Positions 1 through 7,062 of a stretch of 27,176 nt of DNA are shown here, piece after piece. The DNA is from DATAPE01 sp034667545 (GTDB lineage Bacteria > Actinomycetota > CADDZG01 > WHSQ01): NCBI GenBank assembly GCA_034667545.1, contig JAXDJR010000041.1, positions 1 to 27,176 on the forward strand, read 5' to 3'. The position numbers and the translations under genes were made by a program. The notes beneath the pieces are model-generated. The model worked only from the letters and a program-made list of their open reading frames with translations. It was not told the origin of the DNA and searched no databases. Numbering within the stretch: position 1 is the first letter of the stretch; each line of letters starts with the position of its first letter.

Positions 1-2804
1 TGCGTGCGCAGGGATGGATCCAGCTTGACGCCTTCGACCCCGAGCAGCATCGCTCGATCGAGATGCTGGTCCGCGATGGCCTGGGCGCCAAGACTGTCTG
101 CTACTGCGACCTTCGCCGCTCGCTGGGCGTGCCCACGCTGGACAACAGCGAAGACTCCGGCGACGATCGCCCCTGTAAGAAAAACGGCGAGGCCCACAAG
201 CAACACCCGTAGGCGTCTATTCGTCCGCCGCTGACGTTCCGCTTCGAGCTCGCTGTGGCGGCGGCTCTCGTCGAGGAAGTCGCGTTCGAGACTATTGAGT
301 GCGTCTCTCCGTGAGGACGACCAGTCCAATGAGGCCGAGAGGCGCGCTCCCCGGTACAGCTCTGCATCATCGCGTTCACTGCTCTCCCAACGCTTCGCAC
401 TCTGCGTTAGATGCTCGCGGAGCTCTCGTCCCCGGCCCTCTTCGTGTAGCCACTCCTGAAGGCGCGGCCACTCGCGCAGGAGCGCTTCGTGTGCAACCTC
501 GACGGTGTCCTCGCTCGTCGTCAGGAGCCTGGCCTCGGTAAGTCGGGTGATAACCGAGGCGCGCACCGCATCTCGCTCGAGCTCCAACTCGGAGAAGTGG
601 ACTCGCCGGCGCACGATCGTTCCTTCCTCGCCTGTCGTCAAAAGCCTCAGCAACAGGCTGTGGGCGGATCGCCTCTGCTCGACGTCCAGCTGTTCGTAGG
701 CTCTCTCCGCCAAGCGCGCGACAGCGCCTCGCACGCCGCCGAGTCGTTCGTGTTCGTCGAGCCGCAGCCACCCAGCCCGTTGCGCCGCCCACAGCTCCAC
801 CAGCTCTGTAGATAGGAGCGGCAGCCCGCCAGGCTCATCCGCAACTTCATCGATCAGTCGCTCGACCAGGGCGGATTCGATCCGGATGCCGGCACGACGT
901 GCCGGCAGCTCGATCGCTCGGCTGAGCTCCTCGGCGGTCATTGGCCCGACCAGGACCTGGTTCTCGGCCAACAGCTTGGCCATGCCCGGGTAGACACCGA
1001 AGTGTGCGTAGAAATCGCCGCGTACGCCCACAACAACGATGGCTTGATCCGGGTCGGTGGCCAAGGCGACGAGACGGTCAACGAATCCGACCCGTTCGGA
1101 CTCGTCTTGGCAGGTGGTGAAGACTTCCTCGAACTGGTCGACGACTAGCACCAGCCGCTCGTCCCCATTGCTGCTGAGCTCGACCCGATCAAGATCCGCG
1201 AGTGGATGCTCGCCCGGCCGCATGACGAAGGGGCGCCAGCGCGTGCTACCTGGAAGGACGCCCGCGCGCAGTGACGGCAGGAGACCGGCTCCGATCGCAG
1301 ACGACTTGCCGCTTCCGGACGCGCCGACGACCGCCAGTAAACCCGCCGCGACGGTGCGCGCAGCCAATTCGCCGACGAGCCTTTCGCGACCGAAGAAGAA
1401 ACGCGCGTCTGCTTCTCCGAACGAGGCCAGTCCTTTGTACGGACAGATCGACCCGTCTGCGTCGCGACTGGAGCTGTCACCGTACAGACGCGCGAGCTTC
1501 AGCCCGATGACGTTGTTCGCAAAGTCGAGATCGGCCTTACGGTCCAGACGAGCTTCCGCCAACCATTGAGCAGCTGCAGCGAACCGGCGTGTGGTTTCCT
1601 GCTCGGCCCAGTCGCTCATCAGCTCGTGTATGCGTCCAGGAAGGCCGGCGCTTGCGCGTTGGATCGACTCGAGGGGAGCCTCGTCGAGGTCTTCCCCGGC
1701 ATACAGCCTCGCCAGCTCGCGCATCTCGGCACTGTCCAGAGGGCCGAGGACTCGGTGACCATCACCGAACCTATCGGTCCGCTCGACGGCCGCCGCGAAT
1801 CCGGGGGCCGCGTCGGGATCACGAACGAGTCCGATGACCAGGACCGGTCTGTCTTCGAATTCGGGCAAATAGCCGTCGAGGCGGCGTGCGACGTCCTCAC
1901 CTAATGCGTCGAGATCGTCGAGAACGAGCATGCCGGAGGCTAAGCTCGATGCGGCTTCGGCGATGGCCGAGAGTGCGAGCGCCGTCGCAGCGCCCCCCGG
2001 ACCTACGTAAGAGACGATAGCGCCGTCTCCGAAAGCTACGCCTGCGATTTCAGCGGCAAGGCGCGTCTTTCCGGACCCAGGAGGTCCCGAGACAAAGACG
2101 ACACGGCCGTGGCCCCGGCGGGCTCGCCTCCAAGTTCCCCGCAACCACGACAGCTCGTGCTTTCTGCCCACGAACGGCGTGTCCGTTTCGAGCTCGATCG
2201 GGAGACTCGGACGATCATCGCTCCCGATGTCCCCCCTCACAGGCGGCGCGCGCGGGGACCGCTGCTCGATCACCACTTCGACGACTTCGACCGGCGTGTC
2301 GAAGCCTTTGAGTTCCGCGACTCCGAGAGGTTCGTAATGAATGCCGTCCACCTCGCCGGCGCGCCCGGCGAGTCCAGGAGTGACTAGCACCTGGCCTGCG
2401 GCGGCGCGCGAGCAGAGGCGCGCCGCCATATTGAGGGCGGGACCCCTGAAGCCTCCCTCGACGGGGACTGCATCCCCGAGGTCCATTCCGACCCCGACGT
2501 TCAACGGGAGGTCATGGGTCGTCTCCTCAGCGCACGCTGCGACGAGCTCGATCGCTGCTCGCACCGCCGACGCCGGCGATCCGAAGACGGCCAGCGCCTC
2601 GTCTCCACGCAACTCGATGACGCGTCCTCCGCGAGCCTCTACCGCGTCGCGCGCAAATCCGGCGAACGCCTGCGCTAGCCGCCCCGCAGCTGTGACGCCA
2701 CTCTCGCGGGTGAATCGCGTATACCCGCGGATGTCTGCAATCAGAAAGGTACGCTCGGCAAGGCCTTGTGCGGCGACTTCAGTGGGGCCTTCAGGCTCAT
2801 TCAT
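1..2804 (-). CDS. Adenylate/guanylate cyclase - AAA ATPase - nSTAND1 NTPase, membrane-anchored (3' end outside window)
   Basis: The reading frame is open from ATG at 2804 to the left edge (934 codons visible, no stop), so the C-terminus lies outside the window. Residues about 18-178 form a class III nucleotide cyclase domain: metal-binding Asp24 (in FLIADIRGYTRF) and Asp68 (RGDEALAVF), the NxxxR pair Asn125/Arg129 (NMAARL) and Lys166 (ELKGF). It therefore looks catalytically competent. An AAA-type ATPase follows, with P-loop GPPGSGKT at 240-247 and Walker B-like LVLDDLDAL. A second NTPase of the nSTAND1 type starts after CPYKGLASF, with P-loop GASGSGKS at 494-501 and Walker B LVVDQFEEVFT. A hydrophobic helix near residues 866-890 is followed by the start of another domain. 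In this family that position commonly carries WD40 repeats, which cannot be seen here. No strong ribosome-binding site precedes the ATG. The likely role is a STAND-type signal sensor coupled to cyclic nucleotide synthesis; the ligand is unknown. Confidence 0.88.
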   Translation of the reverse strand, partial: MNEPEGPTEVAAQGLAERTFLIADIRGYTRFTRESGVTAAGRLAQAFAGFARDAVEARGGRVIELRGDEALAVFGSPASAVRAAIELVAACAEETTHDLPLNVGVGMDLGDAVPVEGGFRGPALNMAARLCSRAAAGQVLVTPGLAGRAGEVDGIHYEPLGVAELKGFDTPVEVVEVVIEQRSPRAPPVRGDIGSDDRPSLPIELETDTPFVGRKHELSWLRGTWRRARRGHGRVVFVSGPPGSGKTRLAAEIAGVAFGDGAIVSYVGPGGAATALALSAIAEAASSLASGMLVLDDLDALGEDVARRLDGYLPEFEDRPVLVIGLVRDPDAAPGFAAAVERTDRFGDGHRVLGPLDSAEMRELARLYAGEDLDEAPLESIQRASAGLPGRIHELMSDWAEQETTRRFAAAAQWLAEARLDRKADLDFANNVIGLKLARLYGDSSSRDADGSICPYKGLASFGEADARFFFGRERLVGELAARTVAAGLLAVVGASGSGKSSAIGAGLLPSLRAGVLPGSTRWRPFVMRPGEHPLADLDRVELSSNGDERLVLVVDQFEEVFTTCQDESERVGFVDRLVALATDPDQAIVVVGVRGDFYAHFGVYPGMAKLLAENQVLVGPMTAEELSRAIELPARRAGIRIESALVERLIDEVADEPGGLPLLSTELVELWAAQRAGWLRLDEHERLGGVRGAVARLAERAYEQLDVEQRRSAHSLLLRLLTTGEEGTIVRRRVHFSELELERDAVRASVITRLTEARLLTTSEDTVEVAHEALLREWPRLQEWLHEEGRGRELREHLTQSAKRWESSERDDAELYRGARLSASLDWSSSRRDALNSLERDFLDESRRHSELEAERQRRTNRRLRVLLVGLAVFLTGAIVAGVFAVVQRGHAQRAAKVAVADSLGAQAIADQHLDRAMLLGVEGVKLDPSLRT

Positions 2805-2914
2805 TCGACGATAATCGCGCCCGGCCTTGTCAAGTCTCAAGCCTGGTGAGATATCTCCCCTGGCTTCAGACTCCCATCAGAGCGTTGATGACGAGCCCGG
2901 GAGAACTACTCGCG

Positions 2915-3420
2915 CTAGCTTTCGCAGTTCAGAGCCTGGTCCCCGGGGTCCACGTTGCAGGTGTTGTGCCGCCCTGGCCATCGGCGGCGTCTCCGGGCTG
3001 ACCGTCGACCATATTTATGGTGTCGTTTCTGTCACGTCCGTAGACGGTTTCGTTCCCGGAGGGGCCGTCGTTCACCCTGAAGGAATCGGAGGCATGGCTC
3101 CCGAGGAACGTGTCGTCCCCTAGGCCCTCGCGTATGCTGGCATCCGTGATGACGCCCGGCGTGAGCTTGATGGTGTCCTGACCGTATACCCCGTCCACGT
3201 AGTCGGCGTTGGTGGTCAGCTTGATGTAATCGTTCCCGGCCCCTCCCTCGAGACTGTAGAGATAAACCGGGTGCCGCCAACGATGGTGTCGGCGTAGTTG
3301 GATCCGATCACCCGGTCTATACCCGCTAACGAGTCTGAGATAGCGCGGTTGAGCGCCCCTTCCGAACTGGTGATGGCGCGGAAGCAAAGGCTGGCAAGGC
3401 ATGGTGCGGTTTGCCCTACC
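2915..3420 (-). pseudogene. Decayed RTX / hemolysin-type calcium-binding repeat protein fragment
   Basis: Three reading frames of the minus strand together spell one RTX-like C-terminal region. Frame 1 (about 3420-3270) contains RVIGSNYADTIVGGT. Frame 2 (about 3273-2966) contains SLEGGAGNDYIKL, GQDTIKLTPG, GLGDDTFLGS and GRDRNDTINMVDG. Frame 3 (2965-2915) contains NTCNVDPGDQALNCE followed by TAG, which resembles the usual ending of actinobacterial RTX-like proteins. Joining them needs one frameshift near 3270 and another near 2966. No signal peptide or convincing start is seen at the 5' side, which runs into the promoter region of the downstream-facing gene at 3486. The nonapeptide repeats are weak (GGxGxD-like). 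A 201-residue open frame here (3534-2929) has a low-complexity Arg-rich N-terminus and is not a real start. Sequencing error is an alternative to true decay. Confidence 0.6.
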
Positions 3421-3485
3421 AGACGTCTCTCTTCCGACCCGGCGTGGAATAGTCTCCCGGTCCGGTTCGGAAGAGGGGCGGTGGT

Positions 3486-5144
3486 GTGGCCAAGCCGGCA
3501 ATCCTGACGGTCGACGACGATCCCGTTGTCTCACAAGCGATCACCCGCGATCTTCGCAAACAGTACGGGTCGGAGTACCAGATCGTAAGAGCCCTTTCGG
3601 GCCACGACGCGCTCACCGTGCTGACTGAGTTCGCTCTTCGCGAGCGGCCGGTAGCTCTAGTCCTGTCGGACCAGCGGATGCCTGCCATGACTGGAGTTGA
3701 ATTCCTCGAGCAGACCCGAGCCCATGCCCCCGCGGCCAAGCTCGTGCTCTTAACCGCCTACGCCGACACCGACGTGGCGATCAAAGCGATCAACGACATC
3801 GACCTCGACTACTACCTGCTCAAGCCTTGGGATCCTCCCGAAGAGCGGTTGTATCCCGTGCTGGACGACCTATTAAGCGATTGGCAGGACGCGCACCTTG
3901 ACGACAACGATGGGCTTCGGCTTGTCGGTGATCGCTGGTCGGAACGCAGTTACGACATCAAGATGTTCCTCGCCCGCAACCATGTGCCCTACCGGTGGTT
4001 CGATCTCGAGCGTGATGACGAGGCTCGCCGGCTTCACGATCTTGCAAAGGCGACGGCTACCGACCTCCCGCTCGTGCTGATCCCCGATGGCGAAACGCTA
4101 CGTGCGCCCTCGAACTTCGATCTGGCGAATGCCCTGGGTTTGCGGACTAGCGCGCAACAGCCGCTCTACGACCTCTGCATCGTCGGCGGTGGCCCGGCCG
4201 GGTTGGCCGCCGCCGTTTACGGCGCGTCCGAGGGGCTCCAAACTGTCATCATCGAGCGCGAAGGACCGGGAGGACAGGCGGGTCAAAGCGCTTCGATCGA
4301 GAACTACCTCGGATTTCCGAGGGGGCTCACGGGTGCCGATCTCACTCACCGGGCGGTGGCGCAGGCTCGTCGTTTCGGGGCCGAGATGGTCCTCGCGTGT
4401 GATGTCGTCGGCTTCGAGGTCCGCGAGCCTGTTCGTGTGGTGCGCTTCGGCGACGGTGCCGAGATCGAAGCCCGAGCGATGGTCGTGGCGACCGGCGTTT
4501 CCTATCGGATGGTCGAAGCACCCGGCCTTGGGGAGCTCACGGGCCGCGGCGTCTACTACGGCATGACCCCGAACGAAGTGCGGTCCTGTGAAGGCGACGT
4601 CGTGTACATCGTCGGCGCGGCCAACTCTGCGGGCCAGGCGGCGCTGAACGTCGCTCGCTACGCCCGCCGCGTGGTGATGCTCGTTCGTTCCGGTTCCTTG
4701 GAAAGGTCGATGTCGCACTATCTCGTTGACCGCATCGCTGCTACTGAGAACATCGATGTTCGGCTGCAGTCTGAGATCGTCGCTGGGCACGGTGCCAATC
4801 ATCTCCAATCGATCACGATCGCCGACCGCGCGTCGGGCACCGAAGAGGACGTACCGGCAAACTGGGTCTTCGTTTTCATTGGCGCATCACCGCGCACGGA
4901 TTGGCTTGGCAAGGATGTAGCACGTGACGAAAAGGGGGCCGTGATCACAGGCCAGGATCTCTTGAGTCGCACCGAGGAGCCCAAGTGGCCACTCGCACGC
5001 GCCCCGTATGCGTTGGAGACGAGCGTGCCGGGCGTCTTCGCCGCTGGAGATGTGCGACTCGATTCGATGAAGCGCGTGGCGTCCGCGGTTGGCGAGGGAG
5101 CCATGGCGGTTTACCTCGTGCATCGCTACTTGGCAACGATCTGA
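3486..5144 (+). CDS. Response regulator receiver - glutaredoxin-like - thioredoxin-reductase-like flavoprotein fusion
   Basis: This 552-residue protein has three parts. Residues 1-130 are a receiver with the acidic pair Asp10/Asp11, phosphoacceptor Asp62 (VLSDQRMP), Thr90 and Lys113 (LLKPW). Residues about 144-219 resemble a glutaredoxin/thioredoxin fold (LRLVGDRWSERSYD ... LRAPSNFDLANALGL), but RWSERS stands where CxxC would be. Residues about 227-552 are a thioredoxin-reductase-like FAD/NAD(P)H oxidoreductase: FAD motif VGGGPAGLAAA at 233-243, GPGGQAGQ at 260-267, and the C-terminal FAD motif GVFAAGDVR. The CxxC of true thioredoxin reductase is replaced by GMTPNEVRSCEG, and the nucleotide motif is VGAANSAG. 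It starts with GTG at 3486 after an AGAGGGG-type ribosome-binding site. It overlaps the histidine kinase gene by one base, so the kinase is its likely phosphodonor. The predicted output is a phosphorylation-controlled redox or NAD(P)H-sensing activity; the substrate is unknown. Confidence 0.88.
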   Translation: MAKPAILTVDDDPVVSQAITRDLRKQYGSEYQIVRALSGHDALTVLTEFALRERPVALVLSDQRMPAMTGVEFLEQTRAHAPAAKLVLLTAYADTDVAIKAINDIDLDYYLLKPWDPPEERLYPVLDDLLSDWQDAHLDDNDGLRLVGDRWSERSYDIKMFLARNHVPYRWFDLERDDEARRLHDLAKATATDLPLVLIPDGETLRAPSNFDLANALGLRTSAQQPLYDLCIVGGGPAGLAAAVYGASEGLQTVIIEREGPGGQAGQSASIENYLGFPRGLTGADLTHRAVAQARRFGAEMVLACDVVGFEVREPVRVVRFGDGAEIEARAMVVATGVSYRMVEAPGLGELTGRGVYYGMTPNEVRSCEGDVVYIVGAANSAGQAALNVARYARRVVMLVRSGSLERSMSHYLVDRIAATENIDVRLQSEIVAGHGANHLQSITIADRASGTEEDVPANWVFVFIGASPRTDWLGKDVARDEKGAVITGQDLLSRTEEPKWPLARAPYALETSVPGVFAAGDVRLDSMKRVASAVGEGAMAVYLVHRYLATI

Positions 5145-6529
5145 TGCAGATCCAGGAACTGCGTTCTCTGTTCGTTTTCGAAGGCCTCAGTGATGAGCAG
5201 TTGATCCAACTTGAGGCCGCGAGTAGCAATGTCTCCTTCGACAACGGCGACATACTCTTTCGCGAGGGCGACCCTGCAGATTTCTGGTGGGTGCTGCTCG
5301 ACGGCCATGTCGAGCTGCTTCGTCGCTCTGGCCATGAAGAATCGGTGGTCAGCGTTATGGACAGACCGGGGTTGTGGTCGGGTGGGTTCCGAGCGTGGAC
5401 CGACTCGGCGGGCTACCTCGCAACGGGTCGCGCCTCCGGCTCGGGCCAGATGCTCCAAGTGCCAGCCGTAGCACTCGGCGAGCTCGTCCGGTCCTGGTTC
5501 CCGTTTGGGGTCCACCTCATTGCCGGCTTCTTTCAAACGGTTCGGACGATGGAAGCGTTGTCACGACAACGTGAAGCGCTTGTCGCGCTCGGCACCCTTG
5601 CGGCCGGCCTCGCGCATGAGTTGAACAACCCGGCGTCGGCAGCAACCCGGGCCGTCGACGCGCTAGAGACCACGTACGACACGCTTTCGGAGTCGCTGTT
5701 GCGGCTCGCCGAGCAACGGCTGTCGGCAGAGCAGTTCAGGGCCATCGACTCGTTGCGTCGCGAGCTCGATGCGTCTTCGACCGGTGCGGACCCTCTTTCG
5801 GTCACGGATCGTGAAGAGGCCCTTATCGACTGGCTCGATGCACATGAGGTGCCGGACTCTTGGCGCATCGCACCAGCTCTAGGTTCGACCGGCGCTGATG
5901 TTGCCTGGTCCGAACGGGTGAAGCAGGTGCTCGATCCCATTCCACTCGGGCCGAGTCTTGAGTGGATGGCAAGCGGGCTCTCGGCGGCGGCGCTTCTGGC
6001 GGAGATCAAGGAGTCGACCAGACGCGTTTCAGATCTTGTGTCGACTGTGAAGTCTTACTCGCAGTTGGACCGTGCTTCGCTCCAACTGATCGACGTCACG
6101 GAGGGAATCGAAAGCACGCTGGTGATTCTGGGCGAGAAGCTCCGTGAGGGCATCTCGGTCGTCCGCGACTACGCCCGCGATCTGCCCGAGATCGAGGCGA
6201 TCCCCGGCGAGCTTAACCAGGTGTGGACCAATCTCATCGACAACGCGATCGACGCCATGGACGGCCAGGGCACGCTTCACCTGTGCACACGCGCCGACGG
6301 AGACAGCGTCATCATCGAGGTCGCGGATACAGGTGCCGGCATACCGGTGGACGTGCAAGCGCGAGCATTCGAACCTTTCTTCACGACGAAAGAGGTCGGG
6401 AAGGGCACCGGCCTTGGTCTGGACATCTCACGCCGGATCGTCGTGGAGCGTCACCACGGCGAGATCGCCATCAGATCACAGCCAGGTGAGACGGTTCTGA
6501 CGATCAAGCTCCCGACACGTCCCGTCTAG
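5144..6529 (+). CDS. Cytoplasmic histidine kinase with N-terminal cyclic-nucleotide-binding-like (CNMP) domain
   Basis: The ATG at 5144 overlaps the TGA of the upstream receiver-flavoprotein gene, implying translational coupling; the product is 461 residues. The frame is open 5' of 5144, but the fold begins at MQIQELRSLFVFEGL. Residues about 6-130 are a CNMP-type beta-barrel (FREGDPADFWWVLLDGHVEL). The phosphate-binding cassette is poorly conserved (GLWSGGFRAW instead of an FGE...R-A pattern), so cAMP binding is doubtful. The H-box GLAHELNNP places the phosphoacceptor at His158. The second dimerisation helix appears only near residue 290 (ESTRRVSDLV), so an unusual insertion of about 100 residues splits the region. 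The ATPase has an N-box near 356-372 (NLIDNAIDAM), G1 DTGAGIP, F-box FEPFFTTK and G2 GKGTGLGL. No membrane segment is seen. The cognate receiver is probably the fusion protein encoded just upstream. Confidence 0.9.
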   Translation: MQIQELRSLFVFEGLSDEQLIQLEAASSNVSFDNGDILFREGDPADFWWVLLDGHVELLRRSGHEESVVSVMDRPGLWSGGFRAWTDSAGYLATGRASGSGQMLQVPAVALGELVRSWFPFGVHLIAGFFQTVRTMEALSRQREALVALGTLAAGLAHELNNPASAATRAVDALETTYDTLSESLLRLAEQRLSAEQFRAIDSLRRELDASSTGADPLSVTDREEALIDWLDAHEVPDSWRIAPALGSTGADVAWSERVKQVLDPIPLGPSLEWMASGLSAAALLAEIKESTRRVSDLVSTVKSYSQLDRASLQLIDVTEGIESTLVILGEKLREGISVVRDYARDLPEIEAIPGELNQVWTNLIDNAIDAMDGQGTLHLCTRADGDSVIIEVADTGAGIPVDVQARAFEPFFTTKEVGKGTGLGLDISRRIVVERHHGEIAIRSQPGETVLTIKLPTRPV

Positions 6530-6606
6530 AAGAGACTTACATCTGCGTATCGGCTAGCACCAGCGATCTCAGTAAGAGTCCTGCAGGCCCCGCTATAGTG
6601 CGTCGA

Positions 6607-7056
6607 ATGACGATACCGGCGGACGTGACGATTCCGGCGGACGTTGCGTTGCACCATCTCGCCCTAACGGTCACCGATCTCGACACCAGTCTCGCGTGGT
6701 ACCAGGAGACGTTCGGCCTATCGGTGGTAATGGAGGCCCCGCACCCCGGCGGCACTGGGATAGTGATGGCCAACCAGCAACGCACTCTCATGATCGTTCT
6801 TCACCGTCACGACGTCAACGAAGGCGAACGGTTCTCCGAGAGGCGCACGGGCTTGGATCATGCAGGCTTCATGGTGGCAACCCGCGAGGATCTGGAGAAA
6901 TGGCAGGATCATCTAGAAGCCCGGGGCGTTACGCGTTCAGCTCAGGCAGACGGTCCGCTGACGCAATCGCCCATAACCGATGCACCGTATGGATCCGTTC
7001 TTGTGTTCCGTGACCCCGACAACATCCAGCTGGAATTCTTCGCTCCGCCACGCTAA
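6607..7056 (+). CDS. VOC-superfamily (glyoxalase/bleomycin-resistance/dioxygenase-like) protein
   Basis: This 149-residue protein has the two beta-alpha-beta-beta-beta halves of a single vicinal-oxygen-chelate domain. The first opens with LHHLALTVTDLDTSLAWYQ, the second with GLDHAGFMVATRED, and it ends in FRDPDNIQLEFF. The His residues at the start of each half and the Glu in the last strand are the usual metal ligands of the family. ATG at 6607 is preferred; a GTG three codons upstream (6598) is also possible. The gene starts 77 bases after the histidine kinase on the same strand and may share its transcript. It ends only six bases before the convergent stop of the second receiver-flavoprotein. 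Substrate and reaction cannot be assigned; glyoxalase, fosfomycin or bleomycin resistance, and extradiol dioxygenase activities all occur in this fold. Confidence 0.82.
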   Translation: MTIPADVTIPADVALHHLALTVTDLDTSLAWYQETFGLSVVMEAPHPGGTGIVMANQQRTLMIVLHRHDVNEGERFSERRTGLDHAGFMVATREDLEKWQDHLEARGVTRSAQADGPLTQSPITDAPYGSVLVFRDPDNIQLEFFAPPR

Positions 7057-7062
7057 CGGTCT

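Noticed and set aside
2929..3534. A single 201-residue minus-strand open frame as an intact gene
   Set aside because: Only its middle part is RTX-like. The N-terminal half is Arg/Pro-rich frame noise and the true C-terminal motif lies in another frame, so it is annotated as a pseudogene instead.
4098..4808. 236-residue minus-strand open frame antisense to the receiver-flavoprotein
   Set aside because: No domain features; it is the complementary frame of a well-supported gene in high-GC DNA.
5144..5540. Calling the kinase CNMP domain a cAMP receptor for the cyclase at 2804
   Set aside because: The phosphate-binding cassette is not conserved, and proximity alone is weak evidence.
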